Of a stretch of DNA of 26,028 nt, positions 11,354-22,107 are shown piece by piece. The stretch is taken from assembly GCA_049999765.1 (NCBI GenBank), contig JBNGIQ010003955.1, positions 1 through 26,028 on the forward strand, read 5' to 3'. The stretch comes from Phaeoceros laevis. Its lineage: Eukaryota > Anthocerotophyta > Anthocerotopsida > Notothyladales. Position numbers and translations under genes: made by a program. Position 1 is the stretch's first letter. Every line of letters starts with the position of its first letter. The notes beneath the pieces were generated by a model. The model saw only the letters and a program-made list of their open reading frames with translations, was not told where the DNA came from and searched no databases.

Positions 11354-11595
11354 CGTCCAGTAAGCTTACAAATTTTCATACTACTGAATAAGGAAGGGAC
11401 CGTTCTCACGATCATTTTTTGGTGCAGTTCAGTCACTGTAGTACCGTGGTATGTGCAAGTAGCATAGAGGCATCATAACTAATTCTTGGGTGCACAGTTC
11501 GTGAACTTCTTATTACTCTCTATTTAGATCACAATTGGAAAGATCTACATCGAACAATGGGTTCGGATCCCGACTAACAAGTGTGTTGGGAGGGA

Positions 11596-14500
11596 TCAGT
11601 AAGGGCGAGGCTGATCATCGGAGAAGAAGATTTGGGAAGGTTGGTCGGTAATGTTGGAGTAACTGGTGCCAGAGTAGTTAGAATTGAGAGCCACCTCCGA
11701 GTTGGAGTCGCTGTTGGCAGTCCAGCCTTGTTGGCCCCCAAACTCAATCTCCACAGCTTGTGTCAACTCGCTCACGAGCTTGTTCATGTAAGGCCTGTTG
11801 GCTGTAGAAATATGCACACAGCTCATGGCTATCTCAGCGTACCTCCAGACTGACTCCAGTCGGTAGTCACCCCGCAGAGCCGGATCCACTACTCGTTCCA
11901 AGGCTCCAGTGTTCATCGCCGTCCTCACCTGTGCACAGTATCATCGCAATCAGGAAAAGATTCTTTGGGGAGACCGTGCCTCGTGGGCATTGGCAAGAGG
12001 ATGTATCAGAAGCAGGTGTTTACTCTGTCCACAATGAACTTTTGAGGACCGTCCTTGGCGATGGGTGGTTGTCCGCACATGATCTCCAGCAACACTACAC
12101 CAAAGCTGTACACGTCGCTCTTCTCAGTCAGCATGCCAGTGCTGTTGTACCTGCGAGCAAGACGTTTGGGACAATCAGTTTCCAGAGAAAGGGGATAAAA
12201 CCAGGGGGGACAGGAGCCAGTCAAGGCACGTACTCAGGGTCCAGATATCCTAAAGTTCCTTTCACCATGGTCATGACATGGGTTTGTCCGTCGTCCGTCA
12301 GTTTGGACAATCCAAAATCTGCCACTTTAGCTTCCAGTTTGCTGCTCAACAGGATGTTCGAGCTCTTCACATCCCTGTAGACAGTGGTTACTTTCGAGAA
12401 CTTTGTAAGGTGCAAATTGATAAAAACTTGGAGATTTAACCTGCAAGATGGCTAAAGCACCCTTATGTCAGAGTTGCTCCCGTTACCTGTGAAATATAGA
12501 TGGCTGACATCCATGGTGTAGATACTCCAGACCTGCGCAGTGGAAGCCAATGTTAGGCTTCATCCAGCATGGAGCAAGAAAATTCAATCTGCACTTGCTT
12601 CCAGGAAGGGCAGATGAAGTTTCTAGTATAGAGGGCAAAGGCAGACATGCTGCAGGGTTGATTGAGCAAACATTTTACCTCTAGCAGCGTCCAACGCTAT
12701 TTGTAGTCTTTGTCTCCAGTTCAGGGGGTTCTGCACAGCCTGAGGGCCTGCACAGAAGATGTCTTCTCAAACAAGATAGAGAAACACAAAATGCAGTCCC
12801 TAGACCTACTTGCGTGGCCAAGTCCTAGAAAAGACTCAGCACGCATGATGGCACTTGCTCAAGCGTTGAGAATACATACCGTAAAGTCTAGATCGTAGAT
12901 CACCTCCGGACATGTACTCATACAACAGGATAAGGTCAGACCCTTCTTGGCAGTACCCAACAAGAGATACAAGCTTCTTGAAGTGGACCGTTGACAAAAG
13001 CTCAATCTGATACACACGTCGAGGTTACTGTCTGCAAAATGTCACACAAGGAGCACACTAGGAGCACACCAGAAATTCCTCTACAAAATTCAGAGCTCGT
13101 CGCTATTGTGGCTGTATACCTCATTGAGAAATTCCGAGACTCCTTGCTGCGTTTTTCCTGACATCACTTTAACTGCAACTTCTTGCTTGTTTGGCAGGAT
13201 ACCAAAGTAGACAGGGCCAAATCCACCCTCACCAAGTTTCCTTGCATAGTTATGCGTGGCTTCCTTGATAGCGCTTAGTGTGAAAGGCTGCTGGGCTTGT
13301 TTTCTCATCACAGAAACATTGATAGGTGAGCCCCCCGTCCCGGTACTTGTGCTATCTGCACAAACGCAACCACAGGGTCAAACTTCCACTCTGCTAGATG
13401 TTTCTCAATCTCCTAGGGCCAGCCACCTTTCTGAAAAGCTATGTGCATTGATAGCTTACGATGTTCCACAGCCGGTGGTGCCTCCATCTTGACAGGAGTT
13501 CCCCGGCGGCGGCAGAACCAGATGAGGAGACCTCCTATCACGAGTATGACCAGAATGCCGCCAACAATGCCCCCAATAATAGGCACAATGGACGTTTTAC
13601 TACTAGCCGTTGGAGTTGGTGGTGGTGGTGGCAGCAGTACTCGTGGGGTTGACGGCGCTGGAGTTGTCCCAGCTGGACAAACTGCATTGCCAGAGTCGAC
13701 ACACCTGAGCTGGGGATTACCCGAGTACCTGCAAGGGAGAGCTTGCACAATGGATTGTCAATGCGGTTCCCTTGGGTTCCACCATCCCGAAAAAGCCATT
13801 ACTGAGCCAAAGATCACAATATTCAACCTGAAACCAGAGATTGAGGTGATGTACGACGCAGGAAAAGTTCCACTCAGCTGGTTGTTTGACAAATCCCTGG
13901 CATGATCAGTGACAACTTGACCGTTACTCTGAGGTTCTTCGACATGACAGAGACAGACACTGCGACATAAGGGGTTTCAAGGCCAACGAGGAGATGGGGT
14001 TCCAGGCTTGACTGCTTGGAGCCAACAACCAACTTCCTTAAAAGCCCCTTTAAGAAACATAGCACTTGCAACATCAATAATAAATCAATGGCACTTACAG
14101 GACATCCAACGACTGAAGATCTCCCACCCAAGCTGGTAACGATCCAGTGAAGCTATTGTTTGACAAGTCCCTGCAGTAACAGAAGCGTCAACAGGTGCAC
14201 CTGCAAAAAAGAATCTGCCCATGCACGCATTGCAAACACCCTGTTTTAAATAATAATAAAACACTGGAATGACGAACTCACAAGGAAGTAAGGGCAGTCA
14301 GTTGTCCAATATCGTCTGGAATCAAGCCGCTGAGGTTCTTGCCAGCGAGGTTCCTGGGCATAGAGAAGCACTCGTTGAGTCAGCTAAAAGCAACACAGGG
14401 AGATAAAAGAGGATTCAAAGTGCAGGGTCGCGGATAGGGCTAGACGTACAGGGAAGTCACCCGGTTCCCAGTACAGACCACTTCGTCCCATGGAACGGGG

Positions 14501-16273
14501 AGGCAAGGATCGCCACTCCACTGCCCGTACTTGAGAACGGTTTTAAGAGATGCCAATGCATCCGCTGCAAATGGGAACATTGGTGTCACCTTCTGCAAAT
14601 CCGGGATCCTCAAACGTGTGCAACAATTTTGAATATGGAAGGCAGCTCACCATCTTGCTTGCTGGTGCCCGGACTCACTGGCTTGACGTAGTAGATTTCG
14701 AGTGCGTTGACTATGGGATCCCCAGCGGAGGCGCTGTTCCGGCTGAAATTGAAACTGAGGGTGTCGATACCAGACGCAACAGAAACTGGGTTCCCCGTGT
14801 CCTGGAACACCGTCAAGGGGGGTCCTACTAGGGAAAGGTCCTCCACGAAGAACTGCCCTCCATTCGCTGGCTTGAAGAAGTTGAGCTCCATGTTTATGAC
14901 ACGCCTGCCAGATCAAACAACTCCTCCTGTCAGCTCACAGTCGTCATTAACAACAAGTGTGCTAGACTGGTGCAATCTTGAAGGAAAAACCTTACTTGCC
15001 GGGCAGAGACACGTTGAGCTCCGCTAGGAGAAGGCCGACATAAATGGTTGCCGGGCTGACAAAGCCGCTGATAGTGTACAGGAGATTCGGGCTGGCAGTG
15101 ATAGCGGAAGCCATCACCAAGCTGGGAGGAGAATCGTGAGGGAAGCTGTTATTGTACGCTATGGTAGCCGCGGGGTAACCCGGCGCCAGCAAGTCTGTCA
15201 GTCCCGGCCCGGCTGCTGCATCGAGAGACTCCCATAGCCGGTCGTAGGCGTCATTTGGGAACCTGCATTTTCGCAACCCCCACACCATGACATGCATTCA
15301 GCAGATCAGATCTGAATGCAGGCTAGCAAATTAGTTGCAAGCCTCAAGACTCCAGCTTCCCTGCCGGACCAGTGACGCTGCGAGCCTACCTGATGAGGTC
15401 GGCCGATCCAAAGTTTTGCCGCTTGAACGCATAGAGGAATTGCGCAAAGGGATTGTCATATCTGAACACATAAGATGTCACGGGGAGGGGCCTAAGCTCC
15501 AAGGTGCTGATGAAGGGGTCGCCACCGCCATCCACTCGGATGAGGCACACACTCACACTGGGCTTGGCAGGCCTGATGATTGCCTCATACCAGTAGTAGA
15601 AGTCCCCCGTGACATTGAGCGTCACGTCGGCCCAGTCAGAGGCGTCCAATGCCATCTGCGCACGCCACAATGTCAGCCCTAGCCATCTTGGTGCTCTCTA
15701 TCCACCTCAGGCAGGCTCCTGTGAGCTTTGCGGTGAGCTCCTCATCCATACCTTGAACTGAACGGTCCCAGAGGGCGGCCGGGAGGCATAGTCCCCGAAG
15801 TAGAACAACGCTCGGACGAGGTAGGTCGTAGCATTGACCACAGGCACATCGAAGCAGTTCTTGACGGGAGTAGTGCTTGCGGGGAAGTATCTCAGGGTCT
15901 TGAGGTCGCCTGTGACAGTGGAGGTGGAGCGCACGGCGGTCGGGATCCCTGTGGAGACGTAGACTGAGTCGCTGCTGTAGAGGAAACCGGTGTCGGGATT
16001 CTGGTAAGCAGCACCGCTCACAGCGCCGCAGTCTATGTTGATGAAACCTGCACCTCCAGCAACAACATCATCAGCAAAGGAGTGTTTTCCCGTCGGAGAC
16101 AACGCAATGCGGGAGTCCGGAATAGCAGATTCATCGGAGCAAGGTCTGGAGATACCTTGTTGGCCAGAAGCCTGGTGCTGGAAGAAGGAGCCAGCGAGGA
16201 AAGCGGCGAAAAAGAGGCAGCAAAGGCGGGATCCAGGCGGTCTGGAGCTCCAACGAGATCTGGATGCTGCCAT
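11596..16273 (-). CDS. Malectin-like/LRR receptor kinase B
   Basis: Paralogue of kinase A on the minus strand. Exons in transcript order: 16273-16156, 16047-15752, 15655-15390, 15262-14996, 14904-14651, 14564-14450, 14353-14282, 14170-14099, 13896-13828, 13728-13460, 13355-13120, 13006-12880, 12747-12679, 12532-12487, 12374-12234, 12150-12024, 11928-11596; 2877 nt, 958 residues. Order: signal peptide (1 to about 37), malectin-like domain (about 40-400), LRR cap with WSGDPCLP, three LRRs (about 439-510), a proline-rich stalk (about 533-549), membrane helix about 557-582, kinase about 633-900. Catalytic residues are intact: GEGGFG, Lys662, HRD Asp760, Lys762, Asn765, DFG Asp778, so it is predicted active. 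The 108-nt first intron (16155-16048) is stop-free and in frame. It is treated as an intron because A and C have one at the same place and phase. The HRD-loop intron sits 4 nt upstream of its position in A. Head to head with kinase C. Confidence 0.9.
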
Positions 16274-16298
16274 TGTTGATCTACAGGCAAGCTTAGGC

Positions 16299-16371
16299 TG
16301 TTGCTGCTCCTGCTGCTGCTGCTCCTGCTCCTGCTGCTCCTGCTGCTCCTGCTGCTCCTGCTGCTGCTGCT
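16299..16371. repeat. CTG/CTC microsatellite upstream of kinase B
   Basis: Imperfect trinucleotide run of CTG with interspersed CTC units, read as CAG/GAG on the transcribed strand. It lies 26-98 nt upstream of the kinase B ATG, so it is probably in the 5' untranslated leader. It could vary in length between individuals. No ATG-initiated frame was found that would make it coding. Confidence 0.85.
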
Positions 16372-16373
16372 AA

Positions 16374-17599
16374 GCAAGGGACATGGATCCGGAGCAGGTG
16401 CGAGCTGAAGACACCGTCCCGTGGCCTGAGAGAAATGGCCCCCCGGAAAAGCGATACCAAGGCAGGCCTCGCGCCACCCCGTGCCTAGAGAAGCGTGTCA
16501 CGCGAAGGAATGTTGTCGTCGGTCGTCAAAGAGCAGGATGAGGATCCCATCGTACTCTGCGTGTACTGTACCGCGCTCCGGTTTGACTGCGGCGCCCACC
16601 TTGGGGGGTGGCGGGCCCCACCCACCGTCTGCATGATCGCCAGGCAGCAGCTTGATCCCATATATTTAGGCCGTTCAGGTTCCTGGACGTCTCATTAATC
16701 AGTTCCTAAGTTGCTGATGTGACATACTAGCCTCGTGTTTAGGCAGAAGCGAGGTAATTTAGGGTTTGTCAACCCTAAAGTCAACCCAACTGGAGGAAGG
16801 AGGTCTATTTATCGCGCTTGCAGCGGACGCTGAGCAGCTGGTTTCCTTGAATCTTCTTCTGTTGCCTGCAGATCATTTTGAAGCGAAGCCTCATCCTTGC
16901 ACCAGTGAGAATATTATATTGAGAGCTCAAATATAGCCAGCCTTGCCTTGCTGGCAACTTGGCATCGCTTTTGTGTCCTAGCATACATTTTCACAGTTGG
17001 TGGCCGGGCACATGCCAAACGTCTCTTGACCGGGACTGCGTGACTACTACTGTATTGTTGTGTTTGGCCCATTTGGGGTATCAACCGGTCGCAATCAAAA
17101 AAGGCAGCCAGCCAGGCCGCCTGGATGTAAAGCAATAAACACACACAGCCCTAGAGCCCTTGTACGATGTGCTTCCTCTGCTCTCAAATGTACGGACCGA
17201 TCGCGGGTCGGGCGTGGGGGCCAACCGGGATCCTCCCTTCGGAGAACCGGCTTCAAACCTGCTTCAACGATAATCCCTTCCGAAGGCCTAATATTACTGA
17301 GGTGGCGTAGAAGGAGCTGGTGCCTGGAAGCATCCTATGTGGTGGGACATAGGAGACCAAGGATAGAAAATGATTGAAGACCTGCAATGGTGGCCGACTC
17401 CGTCCCCGATCCCTCCTCGGTTCCGGTCTGTCCCCTCTGGCACGCAATGTGCGCGCGAACAGATTGGCACCCGTGGCCCGTACAGGATTGCAAGCGGAGT
17501 GGAGGGATCCTGACCTATGAGGGGCTGTCCCTCCGGCTTTCGCACTCCGTGAATTGGAGATTTTGGACTGTGAGAGCTCCGGTGGCAAACGCAAGGGAG
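16374..17599. other. Shared upstream region of kinases B and C
   Basis: Together with the microsatellite, this is the roughly 1.3 kb between the divergent start codons of kinase B (16273, minus) and kinase C (17600, plus), so it should contain both promoters. I see no coding gene. A frame upstream of kinase C is open from an ATG at 17387 and joins the kinase C start in phase (71 codons). It has no recognisable sequence and would bury the signal peptide, so it is taken as leader. Confidence 0.55.
16758..16787. promoter_or_regulatory. Telobox-like inverted repeat with W-box cores
   Basis: Positions 16758-16766 (TTTAGGGTT) and 16771-16779 (AACCCTAAA) form a perfect 9-bp inverted repeat with a 4-nt spacer. 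The minus strand reads a full plant telobox, AAACCCTAA, at 16767-16759. Overlapping it, GTCAACCC occurs twice (16768-16775 and 16780-16787), each containing the minus-strand WRKY core TTGAC. Teloboxes and W-boxes are known plant promoter elements. Function here is inferred from position between two divergent receptor kinase genes. Confidence 0.4.
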
Positions 17600-20500
17600 A
17601 TGGAGACGAGCAGGCGGAGATCCCACTCCGGCAGGCTTGCCGGCTTTCTATTGTGTTTGATCCAGCTCTGGCTCCTGACACCCCGTGTTTCTGCGCAGCA
17701 GCCCGGTACGCATTTTGGTGATGTTTCGAGCTGAAGTCAGGGATACCTCCGCATTGTTTTGTTGTTCACAACCTCACCACATGAGATGCGGTCACAGGAT
17801 TTACCAGCATAGACTGTGGCGGCTCCGGAGCTGCCTATCCAGACGGTGTAGGAATCCAATGGGAGCCGGACTCAATATCTTTGCTTCCGAACCTGGCCGC
17901 AAGCAGCAACGGCACTGTGCAGTCTGGAGCCATTGACTTGGAACAGGCAATGAGGACGCTGAGATACTTTCCAGCAGAATCCGCGCCAGCTAAGAGTTGC
18001 TTCGTGTTGCCTGTGGCACCCGGAAGCCTGTACCTGGTGCGGGCAGGATTTTTCTACGGCAACTACGATTCCAAGGGGTCGACAGATATTCAGTTTCAGG
18101 TGGGCATGGCTGCGGCATAGCTTTTCCTTATCTTTCAGCTTCTGATTAGCGTTGCCGTGAACCTTTGCTATTTCCTACTCGGTGGAAAAATGCAACAGGG
18201 ATGTGCTTGGTAACTTTGGTTGATTTTCAGATTGCTCTGGAGAGCACCGTGTGGCAGAATATCACTTGGAATCTAAGCAACACCAGCCCCCTCTACATCG
18301 AGGCGGTCACTCCATCACTGCAAACTTCAGAGCTGAATGTCTGTTTGATAAGAAGTGTGTCGACGAGCACTCCCTTTATCAACACCCTGGAGTTGAGGCA
18401 ACTAGACAATTTGATGTATCAGACTGCGACTCCTGCAACCAACAATGATTTTATGCGTGTCGTCAACTTCTACCTTGTGCAACGAGTCAACTTTGGGGAT
18501 CGCAGCAATTCTACTTTGAGGTGAGCTGGCTTTGACTTCAGACTGACTGAGCAACTAGTGACCATGGAGTGTGTCAGTAAGAGGGGTGCGGCGTGGTCTA
18601 CTTGTAGGTACCCTAGAGATCTTTACGACCGCAGATGGCCTCCCTACCTGGAAATTTATCCGGAGCTCATTGATGTCGTGAATACTTCGACGACACAGGA
18701 AGTAAGCGCCGATTCCACCAGAGATCTACCTCCGAATGCTGTAATGCAGACTGCCATTACTGCTCCGAATTTGTCCTACTCCTATACCAAGGGACTGGTA
18801 CTTGGAGAGGTATATTCGATGTACATGTTTTATGCGGAGCTCGAGAAAAAAGTTCTGCCACACAGGTGAGATCTCAATTGCAAGGAATAGGAGCACTACA
18901 TGATTGTCTTTCCCTTATCAGCTGGTCAGTTCTGTTATAGGCTAGTTTTTTTGTTCCTGCTAACTGGATTGTGTCTCCAGGCGAATTATGGAAATTCACC
19001 CATCATATTATGCTGCCGGGAAGTTTGACCCGATCGACCTGACAGAGTTAAGACCGCCATTTTCGACATTGCAGTTTGGAAATACTGCACGGACTCTCAA
19101 TTCCCTTCCTGTCACAACGAATATAACTAGGAGTGTCAATTCAACCTTGAATCCCATCATCAATGCCGATGAGCTGTATCATGTCGTGACCTGTGAGAAC
19201 GGAACCTACTCGTTTGATGGTAAGCTCGAAAACCTCGAGCACCTGTCAACAAAGCACAGCAGGCGGCCCCATCTGCAAACCTTCTCAAAGGTGTACTGCT
19301 GCTGTTGCAGTGGAAGACCTTGCGGGACTGAAGAAGGCACTCAATCTATCTCAGTGGACAGGTGACCCGTGCTTGCCAGCTTCCTGGGACGAACTTCAGT
19401 GTAGTAGAAACAGCAGTGAAATGCGGGTGACATCTCTGTAAGTTGTGGTCATCTAGCAGATTGTCGAGCTCCTGTCTTTTCATAATGTCCCACGCTGCTC
19501 ACTAGATTTTTCTCTGTCATGTCGATAGGAATTTATCAGGAAAGAATCTCAGTGGGCTGATCCCAGCAGACAATATTGAAGGACTCGGGGCTGTAATAAG
19601 CATGTAAGTAGTCTTCACCTATTCACGAGTGAGGGAACACTTCTGCAGGGCCGTTTCAAGAGACTGTTTGGTTTGGTGCAGTGACCTGAGTAGCAACACG
19701 TTTACAGGACCGTTTCCAAGTCTTGCGAACTTGAGCGACCTCCAGACTCTGTAAGTTTCTTGCCAACTGCACAGCTTCTCGTAGTGTAGGTAACTGCAAA
19801 TACATCTGCGATATTGTTCTTTAGGCAAAGACATGTCCTAACCTCTTGCAGGTTATCTGATGTGTGAAGGAATATATCAAATAATCAGCTGACAGGTGCA
19901 ATTCCGGCTTGGGTGTCAACTCTTAAGTCTCTAAGAGTGCTGTAAGTAAAAAGTCTTGATGCTTCACATGACAGGTTGGCGTGTCCATTAGGTTCTATGT
20001 TGTTGAGTACTCACTTGGCTGATCTAAGACAGGGACGTTTCAAACAACAACTTGAGGGGTCCTTTGCCGGACACGCTCACCAGACTTGGAGATAACTTCA
20101 GGTTTGTTAGCTTGAGTACTGGGGCACACGTTGTGTGGCTTGCCTCGTCATATACTCGGGCTGAGAAGTGCGCTGTATTGTCTGGCAGGTACTCAGGGAA
20201 CCCGCTGCTTGGAAGCAAGAAAAGCAGCTCCTCGATTGGTCCTGTAATTGGTGGAGTCGTTGGAGGCATTGTACTCCTCCTGGTAGTATCGGGGATACTC
20301 ATATGTTGTTGTTGCAACCGTCCGAAAATTGAAAAGTTGCTACCTTCCTCTGGCGTAGGAGGTTAGTTTTAAAATACCTTGCGTATCTGTCGTGCTGGAG
20401 CACTTTTTGAAAACCTTTCTGCCGGCTGATTGTTGTTTTTTGTCATTATAGGTGGAGGCATACCTTCAGAGCCTGTGTCACCAGAGCCTGCGAGACTACC

Positions 20501-22107
20501 TGTCAGACCGGGGAAAGCCCAACCTTACACTTTCCACTCCATACAGATGGCTACCAACAACTTCGGCAAACAGATAAGTGTGGGTGGCTTCGGTTCTGTG
20601 TTTCTTGGGACGCTGCCTGACAACCGGCAGGTAGCTGTGAAGAAGATTTCAGCTTCTTCTCAACAAAGTTTGAGAGAGTTTGTAACTGAGGTAAGTACCA
20701 CGTCATGCTCTGAGAGCTTCTTAGAACCCAAGCTTTATATTTTGTCAGTGTTCGGACCGATTAGTTTTTGGGGTGCCCTGATCTCTCTTGACGCTAAATG
20801 TATTCTGTTGCAGATTGACTTTCTGTCAACAATTCATCATAGAAATCTTGTGTCTCTGCTTGGCTACTGCCGAGAGTCGTCAGAGCTTATAGTCTTGTAC
20901 GAGTACATGGCAGGGGGCGACTTGAGGCGTCGACTCTATGGTATGTTTTTGTACATATCATATTTCCTTCTGTCAAAACGTTTTCTATGTCTGTTGATAT
21001 CTAAACTTCCACATAAGCAGGTCCAACGGAGGTGGTCCGTAGCGCTCTTGTTTGCTTGCCATGTCTTGTTCGCTGGTCTGACCCTTGCTCCGTTTGGATG
21101 CTGAAGGTCCAAATGCTACAAGTGACCCGCTGAGCTGGAAAGCAAGGCTTACCATTGCGGTTGATGCTGCCAGAGGTGTGCTGCTTTTTAAAATCTGCTT
21201 GAACTGGAGGTTCGATGACTGGAATCTAATACCTTTGTCACCTGGGTGCCCAGGGATCGAATATTTGCACCATGGTTGCAGGCCAACTATAATTCATCGT
21301 GGATTGACCAGCAGCAGCATTTTACTGACAAGCAAGCTGGATGCCAAGGTCTCGGATTTTGGGCTGTCCAAGCTCATCGGTGATGGAAAGTCCAACCTGA
21401 CCACAACTATTACGGGCGATACGGAATACCTTGACCCAGAGTATGTCACGTTTTGGCTGTTCTGCCCTTCTGATAAGTTTTAGAATGGCAGCACAGCTGA
21501 TTTGTTGTTGCTACCTGCAGGTTCAACCAGACTGGTACCCTAACAGAGAAAAGCGATGTGTATAGCTATGGAGTGATATTGTTGGAGATCATGTGTGGGC
21601 AGCCTCCAGTTCCTCCAGAAGGGGCTCGGTTGGCATCAAGCCAAGGTCCCCTTCGTGATCGAGTAAGTGCTATCACATTTCCAGTTTCAGTACTTGGGTT
21701 TCGTTTTCCAAACTAGAATACCTGATGTGGTGCTTGATGACCACCATCAGGTCCGATCTGCCATGAGTGGTGGAAGCCTAGGTCGGTTGATGGACCCGTT
21801 TATGTCTGGGAGGTACCGCTCGGAGTCCGCTTGGAAGTTTGCCGAAGTTGCTATGAACTGTTTAAGAGGGAGCGGCTCCAAAAGACCCACCTTCACCCAG
21901 ATAATATCCGGTTTGTTGGAAGCAGTTGAGCTGGAAAACGAAGGTCCCGAGGCGGACAGATACTCGTCTGTACCCATCAACCACTCGAGACAGTCGAGAG
22001 CAAGGTTGCCGTTGCCTGAATACCCCAGCAGCCCGGACACAGGCTACCTGGCTGAGGACATGCCATCGCAAATCTTCCATGCTTCAGAGCAGCCAGCCCC
22101 AAGATGA
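17600..22107 (+). CDS. Malectin-like/LRR receptor pseudokinase C
   Basis: Third paralogue. Exons: 17600-17705, 17798-18099, 18231-18520, 18608-18865, 18981-19219, 19311-19437, 19529-19603, 19682-19750, 19870-19941, 20033-20101, 20189-20361, 20452-20690, 20814-20940, 21107-21175, 21254-21440, 21521-21662, 21751-22107; 2901 nt, 966 residues. Order: signal peptide (1-35), malectin-like domain (about 37-398), LRR cap with TGDPCLP, four LRRs (about 441-536, one more than A and B), membrane helix about 552-577, kinase-like domain about 628-890. The lysine (VAVKK, Lys657) and DFG (Asp773) remain, but HRD is HRG (Gly755), the loop Lys is Thr757, the loop Asn is Ser760, and the first glycine of the nucleotide loop is Ser636. 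Phosphotransfer is therefore unlikely by known kinase chemistry. Two acceptors are AAG (before 19870 and 21107). The start at 17600 is chosen for its signal peptide. Confidence 0.88.

Noticed and set aside
11540-11580. GGTTCGGATCC resembling a tRNA B-box
   Set aside because: The T-stem pairs poorly, the following bases find no matching 5' acceptor strand about 70 nt upstream, and the B-box has a mismatch.
16033-16377. Ser/Arg-rich minus-strand open frame through the microsatellite, overlapping the kinase B start
   Set aside because: It lacks an ATG at its start, and its composition comes only from the trinucleotide run.
17387-17599. In-frame N-terminal extension of kinase C from ATG 17387
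   Set aside because: It would place 71 unrecognised residues in front of a clear signal peptide. Paralogues A and B start directly at the signal peptide.
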